Origin: Paenibacillus oleatilyticus
GTDB lineage: Bacteria; Bacillota; Bacilli; Paenibacillales; NBRC-103111
Length of the DNA: 64,000 nucleotides
Assembly: GCF_018998565.1 (NCBI RefSeq)
Contig: NZ_JAHNZO010000001.1
Location: 263,774 to 327,773 of the forward strand
Direction: 5' to 3'
The translations under genes were made by a program, and so were the position numbers. Numbering within the stretch: the stretch's first letter is position 1; every line of letters begins with the position of its first letter. Under the pieces are notes generated by a model. The model was not told the DNA's origin. It worked only from the letters and a program-made list of their open reading frames with translations, and did not search any database. Positions 17,840 to 25,743 of the stretch are shown here, one piece after another.

Positions 17840-18439
17840 TTACATTATATTCCGAGGTTGAGATGCAATTCTCCAACCTTTTTGTAAGACATAGATAAAT
17901 TTGATGTTGATAATTGTATCTCCCATGCTTTCCTCTGCACTTGGTACAGTAAATTCAAATGACTTAGCGTTTCCATTGTCAGCTACTAGCTTGACAGTTG
18001 CTTTTTCCCAGTCGTTTAGGGAGCCCCATCCTAATGATTGATATGATAATTTATTATTAATAATCTTATAATCAGACGATCGAATAAAATCGCTAGTAAT
18101 CTCCTTTGTAAAAACCTCTTCGAGGTAAACCGTCAACTTATCGATAGTGTCCAAGTCATCACAAAAATTGTAGAAATAATCTTCGCTGACGGGAGTACTT
18201 TTTTGCTGATCTTTACAATCGCTACCACCGTCCAGCACATTGAAGTAATGATTCATTGCTTTATTTCTTAAGGCTAAAGCTTCTTTTTCACCAAACTGCG
18301 CTATTGTCGTTTTTTCTGAATCATTCTGATTTTTACCATTTATTTCCTCTTTAGGAATTCCAGAACTTGCATAGTCACTGCATGATGTCAGTCCCAAGAC
18401 AGCAATGAACAGAACAAGAAGTAAAAATAATTTTTTCAA
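17840..18439 (-). CDS. Small lipoprotein downstream of the VgrG-C39 effector, candidate immunity protein
   Basis: 199 residues from a TTG at 18439. This start follows a TAGGAG site and gives a proper signal peptide (KKLFLLLVLFIAVLGLTSC). An ATG at 18481 would put 14 polar residues before it and overlap VgrG. The mature part is acidic, with two cysteines (SDCKDQQ and YNFCDD) and an NTF2-like look (LYLEEVFTKEI, then a KFIYVLQKGWRI end). It starts 20 bases after the stop of the VgrG fused to a C39-like peptidase, making it that effector's most likely immunity partner. Confidence 0.65.
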   Translation of the reverse strand: MKKLFLLLVLFIAVLGLTSCSDYASSGIPKEEINGKNQNDSEKTTIAQFGEKEALALRNKAMNHYFNVLDGGSDCKDQQKSTPVSEDYFYNFCDDLDTIDKLTVYLEEVFTKEITSDFIRSSDYKIINNKLSYQSLGWGSLNDWEKATVKLVADNGNAKSFEFTVPSAEESMGDTIINIKFIYVLQKGWRIASQPRNIM

Positions 18440-18459
18440 CGCGTGTCCACTCCTATTTT

Positions 18460-21198
18460 TTATTTTGTAACCAGTCTCCAACTGACGACAGGAACTTTAT
18501 CATAATGTTTAGACTTATCCAAGGTAGTATGCACACCTCCACTAGGGTCAATGACTTGTATATCTGAAGCCTTCTTGCCCTCTCCCGTTATGCCAACAAC
18601 GACAACAAAATGTGAATATGATGTGCCTTTATACGTCCCAGCAACTTGAATCATTAAGGGTTGCTTATTCCGATAACACTCTACCGCCTTTTCTAAAACC
18701 TTAGCTTCGTTCAAATTTCTGGCTTCAGTATACTTTGCACCTATGGATGCAGCAGCCCCGGGAAAATCAAGCAAATACTTTGAATTAACGAATTTTGATT
18801 CAATTGTTTTAAAATTAGTATTTGCACCATAGAAATTTAATACCATCGCCATTGAAGCAATCGCGCAACCTTCTTTGGTAATCTGAGCGACGGGCTCGAC
18901 TTCTAATTTACCGTTATTATTTTGAGCCTGACCTTTTTCATTAGACGAGGAAGAAGAAGTGGCAGGACTTCCCGGTGCCGGCTTGGCAGGCGGGGTCCCT
19001 CCTTGCGGACTCGGCTTGGTGGCAGGCGGTGAGCCTGCGCTGCTATGCGGGTTCGGCCAGGGCAGAATCCCGTTTGCCACCTGATACACGTAAGCCTCCA
19101 ACAGTTCCCTCGTGTGGGTCCTTCCTGTCAGCCCATACTTACCGGCAAAATCATTCAGCGCGTCTTTCAAGGCGAAATCCCATTCATCTTTTACATCTAA
19201 CTGATATTTAAAATCATTCGGGAATTTTTTGGCCAACAAATTCAAATTCTCCCGCGCCGCGCGGTGGCTCACGCCGTATTTTGCTCTAATCGCATCAGCA
19301 CTCTTGGAGATAGCAAGCGTACTGTCCAGCGTCAGCTTGTTTTGAGCGTCCGAATATTGCTGTGTTAATTCCTCCAAGCGGTTGGCATCTTTGTACGAAT
19401 CCGGCGAGCTGTTTCGGATCAGAGCGATCATCTGTACCTTATCTCTGAGGGAGTTTGCCGCCGCATGGCAATAGTCTTGAACGGATTTATTGCCCGCTTG
19501 ACTCGCCTCGTACCACTTCTCCGTATACTCGTTCATCTGTGCTTGCGCCCACGTCGGCATCGCGTGAATCTCGTCAACTTTGTCACGGACATGCTTCGCC
19601 TTTTCGGCTGCTTCCTTCATGCCCTTCTCATCACCGGCCGCCATGGCACGGTAGTAGTCCGCCTTGTATTTGAGAAGGAGCGACTGCGCCCAATCCGGGT
19701 AATTCTTCCCCCCGCTCATCTCCTGCTGCAGCGACTGATAAGCCTTGATCTCCTCGTCGGGGATGGAGGCCGTTAAAACGCGGGTTCCTTTAATATGGGT
19801 CTCTCCGTCCATCCGGATTTTACTCGCCTTCGATGATACGCTAAGCTCTTTGGCAGCCGTAATCTCAACACGCTTGCCATACATGACGAGATCTTCGCCT
19901 GTGGTGAGAAGCATGGTGCCTTTGCTGTACAATTCGGCTCCGGTTCCTTCGTTGAGCTTGATAAAGAGATGGTTTTCCCTGCTTGCCAGCGCCGTTTCTT
20001 TCTTATCAAACCGTGCCTCCTTCTTCCCCTTGGTCCGAAGCCGCTTCGTATGGGGATCGTTGATTTTGTCCCCTCCGGCTGTATGCTTTCTCAGGGAATG
20101 ACTGACGACCGCATCCTTTTCCTCGCGGGATGGAAAATACAAGCTCACCGTATCGCCAAGTTCAGGCATACAATGCCACCCGATTCCGTTGTCGCTGGTA
20201 TAGTACGTAGGGTAGGGGAACCAGCAGGACGCATCTTTCTCCTGCGTTTGACCCTCATCTATTTTGAGATCCAAGCGAACCTTTTCGTCCTTCACCTCAC
20301 TGACTTTCCCTTCCAGCGAAGTACCCGAGAGTTGAGGACAGAAGGTCCGGCTGCGCTTCAGACCGGCTTCCGGGACAAGTACATAATCGTACTTCAACAC
20401 CTGGCTCTTTATGCTCGCAGTCACTCGATTGATGACCAGCGCTTTGTTCTTGAACTGTACGACATCCCCGATGTCAAAAATCTGGTCGGACTCCACTTCG
20501 TAATACATGAACTCCCGTTCGTCCGCTTTCCCCCAGTCACCGTTAACGATCGCTTTACCGGACTCCGCCGCATGTCTTCCGGTCGTATAATTCATTCTAT
20601 TTAATGTTCCCTTGACTTCCTTCCGGGAAATGCCGAACCAGAATCGTGGTTCCTCCGAGGTGACATCCGCGACCACATCGGTATAAAAACGGGAAGCCAT
20701 TCGTTTTAAAAACTGCCAATCCGTTTCCTCATATTGAAGCGTAAATTCATCCAACGTCTTGCTGCCCGCCGATAAATCGATAAAATCCGAACCGGTGTAC
20801 TTTCCGATAACCTTGCGAATGAGTTCCGCATAGGTCATGTTACGATTTTGAAACGAACGGCTGCGCACCTTCTTGTCCATTTGATAGGAGGATGACAAAC
20901 CTCGAACAACCATCACATAGTTGCCGTTGCTAAAACGTATTTCCATCTCTGTCACGGTACCTTTGAACAAACAGCAAGGTTCCTGATTATCAACCTTCTC
21001 AAACACCTCGATCTTCTCGTCAAACTGAGCTAAGTCTTCAAACTTTTTCTGGTGGTCGTCCGATACGACAGCTTTAAAGTATACTTCTCCATGACTGCCA
21101 ACCTGCTTAACCAACTTAAAATCCAACAGCGCCACAATCTCATAGGGCGCCTTGATCTTCAAACGACGATGCGTCGCTTCAATTACCTGCTGCACCAT
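18460..21198 (-). CDS. vgrG: Evolved VgrG: spike, helical linker and C39-like cysteine peptidase
   Basis: 912 residues from the ATG at 21198 (GGAGG eight bases upstream). Residues 1-470 are a gpD/VgrG spike with YEETDWQFLKRMASRFYTDV and GIGWHCMPELGDTVSLYFPS. Residues 490-700 are Trp-rich helical repeats shared with the GH24 effector (YPDWAQSLLLKYKADYY, MPTWAQAQMNEYTEKW). A proline/serine-rich hinge at about 715-760 follows. The C-terminal 140 residues resemble papain-like C39 peptidases, with Cys778 in GCAIASMAMVLNFYG, His863 in SHFVVVVG and Asp884 in VIDPSGG. It is thus a covalent spike-effector fusion; the substrate is unknown (a wall peptide or a protein). Confidence 0.88.
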   Translation of the reverse strand: MVQQVIEATHRRLKIKAPYEIVALLDFKLVKQVGSHGEVYFKAVVSDDHQKKFEDLAQFDEKIEVFEKVDNQEPCCLFKGTVTEMEIRFSNGNYVMVVRGLSSSYQMDKKVRSRSFQNRNMTYAELIRKVIGKYTGSDFIDLSAGSKTLDEFTLQYEETDWQFLKRMASRFYTDVVADVTSEEPRFWFGISRKEVKGTLNRMNYTTGRHAAESGKAIVNGDWGKADEREFMYYEVESDQIFDIGDVVQFKNKALVINRVTASIKSQVLKYDYVLVPEAGLKRSRTFCPQLSGTSLEGKVSEVKDEKVRLDLKIDEGQTQEKDASCWFPYPTYYTSDNGIGWHCMPELGDTVSLYFPSREEKDAVVSHSLRKHTAGGDKINDPHTKRLRTKGKKEARFDKKETALASRENHLFIKLNEGTGAELYSKGTMLLTTGEDLVMYGKRVEITAAKELSVSSKASKIRMDGETHIKGTRVLTASIPDEEIKAYQSLQQEMSGGKNYPDWAQSLLLKYKADYYRAMAAGDEKGMKEAAEKAKHVRDKVDEIHAMPTWAQAQMNEYTEKWYEASQAGNKSVQDYCHAAANSLRDKVQMIALIRNSSPDSYKDANRLEELTQQYSDAQNKLTLDSTLAISKSADAIRAKYGVSHRAARENLNLLAKKFPNDFKYQLDVKDEWDFALKDALNDFAGKYGLTGRTHTRELLEAYVYQVANGILPWPNPHSSAGSPPATKPSPQGGTPPAKPAPGSPATSSSSSNEKGQAQNNNGKLEVEPVAQITKEGCAIASMAMVLNFYGANTNFKTIESKFVNSKYLLDFPGAAASIGAKYTEARNLNEAKVLEKAVECYRNKQPLMIQVAGTYKGTSYSHFVVVVGITGEGKKASDIQVIDPSGGVHTTLDKSKHYDKVPVVSWRLVTK

Positions 21199-21234
21199 CG
21201 AAGCAACCTCCTCTCCAATAAACAAACGCCTCGC

Positions 21235-21609
21235 CTATTGACCGTCCTGTTCAACGGTAATTTTCCCCTTCCACATACATAGATTGGTCGAACAATTCAG
21301 CAGAGCGGGGAATTGATCGATCATCACATCCGATTTCCCATTTAGCCAAGGCACCGTAATGGCCGGTTTGCACGGCATTTTCTTCAATTGCCCCTGGTTG
21401 GCGGCTGTTGCGGAGGCAACTTCCGGATTAGCGGTGCTGCTGCACATGCCAAATGCCGGAATGTTGTGTCCCGGCTTGAAGTCGTGCACATTTCCTTGCG
21501 GCTTCCCGTTAATGGTGATGTTTCGTCCGGTCGATGCCTTAAAGGTCGCTTTCGCGCTGCCACAACTACACTGAAGGGAGGCGCCTTCTACCACATAGCT
21601 GAAGTTCAT
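21235..21609 (-). CDS. DUF4280 PAAR-like spike tip protein
   Basis: 124 residues. It matches the DUF4280 pattern: VVEGASLQCSCG at the start, then NGKPQGNVHDFKPGHNIPAF, GMCSSTANPEV, MPCKPAITVPW, and a final CSTNLCMWKGKI. DUF4280 proteins are small beta-rich proteins considered PAAR-like, capping VgrG spikes and holding metal through conserved Cys/His residues. The stop is 37 bases before the VgrG2 start. The spike tip encoded just before the spike argues for co-assembly of this PAAR-like cap with the VgrG-C39 fusion. Confidence 0.85.
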   Translation of the reverse strand: MNFSYVVEGASLQCSCGSAKATFKASTGRNITINGKPQGNVHDFKPGHNIPAFGMCSSTANPEVASATAANQGQLKKMPCKPAITVPWLNGKSDVMIDQFPALLNCSTNLCMWKGKITVEQDGQ

Positions 21610-21610
21610 T

Positions 21611-22138
21611 TTACATCCCCCTGACGTCTATTTTTTTGAGGGTTATTCCTTTCAGATCGTACCTGAGTATGCTTTCCGCCACATCAAGATCGACGACAAT
21701 AAAATCCTCCAAACGCTCTGCGATTCTGAATATTTTGTAATGTCCGAGCCGGTTCGGCTCAAGCATAGGCCGTTTCAGCGTATCGTTCCTGTTCCATTCG
21801 CTTTCTTCCGACAGGCCATTAACTGTTTCCGGCACAGCGATCCAGTACAGGCTCTGTTTCATCGCCTTGACATCGGCAAGAACAACCAGCTTATAGTATA
21901 CGTTCGGCTGATACCGCTCGAAAATTGCCTTTAAAGCATCCGACACTAGTGGAATCGGCCTATCGATGAAATCGATATATTCGCCCTTCCCTTGGGTGTA
22001 AAACTGCAAAATCGTATGCTCCAGCGCGGCGCGCCCTTCTTCGTTCCGCAGCATACGTTGGTCTACGCTTTTAGCGATCCCGGCCGGTTCCTCGAACTCG
22101 GTTATACGTTCATCCTGAGCTAAGATATAATATTCCAT
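21611..22138 (-). CDS. Conserved accessory protein next to the DUF4280 gene (Imm11-like C-terminal motif)
   Basis: 175 residues, no signal peptide or membrane segment. The C-terminal third (GHYKIFRIAERLEDFIVVDLD then AESILRYDLKGITLKKIDV) resembles the end of DUF1629/Imm11-type proteins, which often accompany spike effectors. The match is judged by eye and weak. The gene stops one base before the DUF4280 start, so the two are translationally coupled. It could be an adaptor for the PAAR tip or an immunity protein. Confidence 0.5.
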   Translation of the reverse strand: MEYYILAQDERITEFEEPAGIAKSVDQRMLRNEEGRAALEHTILQFYTQGKGEYIDFIDRPIPLVSDALKAIFERYQPNVYYKLVVLADVKAMKQSLYWIAVPETVNGLSEESEWNRNDTLKRPMLEPNRLGHYKIFRIAERLEDFIVVDLDVAESILRYDLKGITLKKIDVRGM

Positions 22139-22177
22139 GGTAAACTTTACCTGACCTCAACAACAGAGGCTTTCCTC

Positions 22178-22768
22178 CTATACGGATTCTTGGCTGTATA
22201 CGACTTCGCTGATGCCTTTGTGTTCCCCCACCCGGACTTCCAATCCCGGCTCGCACACCATGTCCCGATACTCCTTCAGCCGGATTGCCTCGGGCATCGC
22301 ATAGCTGGCCATATCGACCACCAATCGGTTGAATGCCCCCGCCGCCTCCAGCTTGATTCGTTCAATATCGGGCTTGATAATTTTGCCCATGTACTTTTTT
22401 CCGAGCTGCTCCAGTTCGTCTTCCAACTTGTCCAAATATTTGAAGGCCCATCCCGAATCGTACGTTCCTCGGCACGGATATGTATCGAAATACCAGTCCT
22501 TGTCGAACGCCTCTACGACATGCTCGTGCTTTCTATCTAATAAATAAGTGCGCCTCATGGAATAATTGATATACCCGATCTTTGCTTTTTTCCCCGCGGA
22601 TTGCATTTCTTTAATATCCAGACAAATACGGCGAAAAGACTCGATAAAATCCTTCGCCAGCTCGTCTTTGCGGGAATGGTATTCATCCTCCGCTTTTTCG
22701 ATGTACTCCTTCTGCTTGTCCTTGACGTAAGTTTCCCAAAAATGCTTCAAGGCTTCTTGTCTGGTCAT
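22178..22768 (-). CDS. Unknown helical protein of the spike accessory unit
   Basis: 196 residues, mostly alpha-helical and charged (ELAKDFIESFRRICLDIKEM, LDKLEDELEQLGKKYMGK). No domain is recognised. It is the first gene of the accessory cluster that continues with the Imm11-like gene, DUF4280 and VgrG2, 39 bases apart. Helical proteins at this position in other contractile systems are often adaptors or chaperones for spike effectors (inference from position). A short hairpin with GCTGCT and AGCAGC arms (22801-22817) lies just upstream of the start. Confidence 0.5.
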   Translation of the reverse strand: MTRQEALKHFWETYVKDKQKEYIEKAEDEYHSRKDELAKDFIESFRRICLDIKEMQSAGKKAKIGYINYSMRRTYLLDRKHEHVVEAFDKDWYFDTYPCRGTYDSGWAFKYLDKLEDELEQLGKKYMGKIIKPDIERIKLEAAGAFNRLVVDMASYAMPEAIRLKEYRDMVCEPGLEVRVGEHKGISEVVYSQESV

Positions 22769-23034
22769 ATCAAGTACCTTTCCACTTCAAGTTTGGCTCT
22801 GCTGCTCTAAAAGCAGCATAGAATGTATGTTCTTTCCATTTTATCATGATCCCAATTCCTGATTCTGTTTGGTTTGACTCATTATTTGAAAAAGCTGCTG
22901 TTCATGTAAGATCTCGCAGATGCAAAAAGCACCGATGTTCACTGATAAATATTAATTCCACATTACATCGAAAAATGCGGGGCCGTCTTCAAAGTTCGAG
23001 TATTTTTCTGCTGCGGCTATTTCGGAGATTGTGG

Positions 23035-23664
23035 TCATTTACCGCGTTCTTTTATTATTTTGTTAAATTCGTCTTGCAGCTCTTTATCTTTCGAATCGCT
23101 GCTTGCTTTTAAGCTCTTATAGAATTGTTGATCATACTCGTCAGTTAGTTCAATAAAGTTCAGATAACCGTCTACTGAATCATAGTATTTAAAGTATTGA
23201 TCTAAATCTTTCTTAAAAATCGGGTTACTATCGTCATAAGGCAGCCCTGTTTGAAGTGAACGAGCAATCACCATGCCCTCTCTTCTTGACAATTCCCGAT
23301 AAAAGCCCGTGTGATATTGATATACTTCATATTGGACGGGAGACATCACGAGAATCTTCGCAAGTATTGTATCTTCAACGTTTGGCTCTATAGCTTTATA
23401 CATGAAATCAATGCCATCGGTTGTATCACGTGTATAAACCCGGTCCGACCAATCCAAGGGAAATCCGAAGCGCACGCCCAGCTTTTCGTTTGAAATAACA
23501 TGGTGATTGGTCATGGCGGATTTTTCCGGACCTTTATACTGGGGTCCGTCCCTATGATCTGCGACAGATGCGTTGTCTGCGTGTATACTTTTGTCAAAAT
23601 CCTGACCTTTACACGCCGAAAGAATAAGTGTGAGAAGGAGGATCGCAAATCCGTACCTCTTCAA
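23035..23664 (-). CDS. Lipoprotein of unknown function
   Basis: 209 residues with a signal peptide ending in LILSAC. The mature part has a domain resembling PsbP/DUF1795-like or general surface lipoproteins (KLGVRFGFPLDWSDRVYTRD, then GIDFMYKAIEPN), then a charged C-terminus. It sits alone between a terminator-like hairpin (23828-23850) and the helical accessory gene, with over 200 bases on each side, so it is probably expressed separately from the core operon. Function not recognised. Confidence 0.55.
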   Translation of the reverse strand: MKRYGFAILLLTLILSACKGQDFDKSIHADNASVADHRDGPQYKGPEKSAMTNHHVISNEKLGVRFGFPLDWSDRVYTRDTTDGIDFMYKAIEPNVEDTILAKILVMSPVQYEVYQYHTGFYRELSRREGMVIARSLQTGLPYDDSNPIFKKDLDQYFKYYDSVDGYLNFIELTDEYDQQFYKSLKASSDSKDKELQDEFNKIIKERGK

Positions 23665-23827
23665 GCCGCCCCCTCCTATCTTGAAGCCTTCGCGGGGTTA
23701 TTATAGAACATCGGAAATTAAGATAGCATGCTTCGCAAAATGTGGTTTTTTAAGACTCCTGCTGCGAGGATACAGACCGTAAACAAGTCATCCAAATTTT
23801 TCCGCTCATGGTTTGAAAAATCACGGA

Positions 23828-23850
23828 AAGCCCTTAATCGTTAAGGGCTT
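23828..23850 (-). terminator. Hairpin terminator at the end of the contractile core operon
   Basis: A perfect 10-bp stem (AAGCCCTTAA with TTAAGGGCTT, 3-base loop) followed on the minus strand after a short gap by a run of five T. It lies 30-50 bases beyond the stop of the DUF3829 lipoprotein gene, separating the core operon from the effector region. Confidence 0.65.
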
Positions 23851-23879
23851 GTCCTATGTAGAACTGCAGCGACTTCCGA

Positions 23880-24902
23880 TCACCGGCTCAACCCGATCAT
23901 CGTATTATACGAATCGACCACAGCCGAAACGCGCTTGTCGAAGTTTTTCAGCGGCATGTTCTTTCCGCCGGTCGTTACTTTTCCTTTCATATCGCTGCTG
24001 ATCGTCGTGTCCTTGGTCCGCAGAATCTCCATCAGGTCGGCGGAAGCCGTCTTCATCCGCTGGATGCTGTCGGTAAACACGGGAACGATCTGTACCTTTT
24101 CTTTTTTCAGCCTTTCCTTATCCTTCGAAAGCTCCGTAAACTTGTCGATATCTTCCGTCAGCAGCTTGTACAGCTCGGCGTATTGGTTCGCGTCGAAATC
24201 CAGCACATTGTCGTCGGTCACCCCGGCCTTGTCGAACGCCTTCTGGATATCCTGCGCCCGGTTGACGATGCTCATCGCATGGTAGCGGACCAACTGATCG
24301 CTTTTCTTGAGCTCCTCCAAATCTTCTTTCTTCCTTTGCTCCGTGATGACGGCAAAATCGGCAAAAAATTTGTCGGCTAAATCCGACACTTGATTAAACT
24401 GCACAAGCAATTTCTTGTGCAGCTCCTTGCCTTTGGCAAACTCGTCCTCGGCATGTGCTTTGTTCTGATAGTACGTCTGCATCTCGCCCGTTGTTTCCAT
24501 AAGCTCCTTCAGCTTGGGAACCAGCGCCTTGACCGATTCGTCCGCAGCCTGATAAGAAGGTTCCTTCGAGGCGAACGCCAGCGCTTTATCCACATCGTCC
24601 TTATGCCCTTGCAGCACCGGAATCGTGTTGAAGCCGGTAAAGTTTTTACGGATGCGGATTTCTTCCTCCCCGCCAAACTCTTGGAAATACATTTCGAACG
24701 TCTTGTCCAGCCTCTGGGTCAAGTAGTTGCTTAACGCGATATACGTATTATATTTTGCCGTGTCCTGCGCTTGATTCGATTCTTGCTTCGCTTGGGTGGT
24801 TTGTTCTTTTACCTTCTCTGCGATTTTGCCGATGGAGCCGCAGCCGCTGAGGGATACGCAGACGGCCACGCCAAGCAACAGGATCGTTAAACGTTTACTC
24901 AT
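23880..24902 (-). CDS. DUF3829 (YiiG-like) lipoprotein
   Basis: 340 residues from the ATG at 24902. The signal peptide ends in VSLSGC. The mature protein is almost entirely helical, with NTYIALSNYLTQRLDKTFEM near the N-terminus and a KNMPLKNFDKRVSAVVDSYN end, typical of DUF3829/YiiG lipoproteins. As the last gene of the core operon it would place a helical lipoprotein on the outer membrane face. That could be a membrane anchor or wall-side component of the injection apparatus (inference). The family has no established function. Confidence 0.7.
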   Translation of the reverse strand: MSKRLTILLLGVAVCVSLSGCGSIGKIAEKVKEQTTQAKQESNQAQDTAKYNTYIALSNYLTQRLDKTFEMYFQEFGGEEEIRIRKNFTGFNTIPVLQGHKDDVDKALAFASKEPSYQAADESVKALVPKLKELMETTGEMQTYYQNKAHAEDEFAKGKELHKKLLVQFNQVSDLADKFFADFAVITEQRKKEDLEELKKSDQLVRYHAMSIVNRAQDIQKAFDKAGVTDDNVLDFDANQYAELYKLLTEDIDKFTELSKDKERLKKEKVQIVPVFTDSIQRMKTASADLMEILRTKDTTISSDMKGKVTTGGKNMPLKNFDKRVSAVVDSYNTMIGLSR

Positions 24903-24959
24903 GATTCGCAAGTTCCTCTCACTGTATGAATTTCTGGTTGTACTCTTATCACACGCCTG

Positions 24960-25733
24960 CTACTCCACAATCATCCGTCGCGGACCACCCGGCCTTAGAT
25001 CCGGCCCTCGGCGGTTTCCGCCTTGGACATCGTCCAAGATGCGTCCCAAATATTTATGAATTTGCCCGTTGTCGTACGGCTTATAGCCCATGCCGAGCCG
25101 GGTCCCGATATAATGCAGGATCAACTCGCGGTCCACGGCTTCCTGGCTCATGCACTGCATCGCAAAAGCGATATCGTACGGGTTCGTGCTGCCCCGGCTG
25201 AGCAGTTGGGTCGCAAAATACCGCATCAACGCAGGGTGAACGCTGCGCTGCCCGACGCCCGCATAAGCCGCGTGGATTATGTTCCACGTATTGAACTCGG
25301 TGGCGAAGTCCGCGAAGCTCTGGTACTCCGACCGCAGCTTCGCGCCCTCCTTCAGCTTGAACCGCCCAAGCTCCAGCTCGCTGCCGCCGGCGGCCTCCTC
25401 GTCCAGGACGAGCTCCGCGCCGTACACCGTATAATCGCTTTGCTCCTCCACTGCGTGAAAGCGGATTTTGAGCATGGTCTCCTTGCCGGTCGCGGAGTAA
25501 GGCACCTGCTGCTCCTCCTCCAGCGTATACAGCCGGCCGCCGTGCTTGACGATCCCGCAGCCGACCACAAGCTGTTCCGCTTCCACTCTTACGTCGGTCC
25601 CCGCTACGATGCCGTCCGAGAAGGACTGAAAATACAGGTCCGCAAGCTGCCTCGGGTAGTCCCTCAGACTTTCCAGCATCTCCCGCTTCAGAATCCGGCC
25701 TTTATGAAAATTCGGATATATATTGGAGAACAT
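24960..25733 (-). CDS. Conserved core component, possible baseplate protein
   Basis: 257 residues, soluble. The N-terminal half is beta-rich (GIVAGTDVRVEAEQLVVGCG, IVKHGGRLYTLEEEQQVPYS), reminiscent of tail or baseplate shell domains such as the N-terminus of TssK. The C-terminal half is helical and contains NPYDIAFAMQCMSQEAVDRE and a tail ending in a GGNRRGPDLRPGGPRR segment. No family is firmly recognised. AGGAGG precedes the ATG at 25733, ten bases after the Hsp70-like stop, so it is translated with the chaperone. The baseplate idea rests on operon context and fold impression only. Confidence 0.45.
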   Translation of the reverse strand: MFSNIYPNFHKGRILKREMLESLRDYPRQLADLYFQSFSDGIVAGTDVRVEAEQLVVGCGIVKHGGRLYTLEEEQQVPYSATGKETMLKIRFHAVEEQSDYTVYGAELVLDEEAAGGSELELGRFKLKEGAKLRSEYQSFADFATEFNTWNIIHAAYAGVGQRSVHPALMRYFATQLLSRGSTNPYDIAFAMQCMSQEAVDRELILHYIGTRLGMGYKPYDNGQIHKYLGRILDDVQGGNRRGPDLRPGGPRRMIVE

Positions 25734-25743
25734 CCGCTACCTC

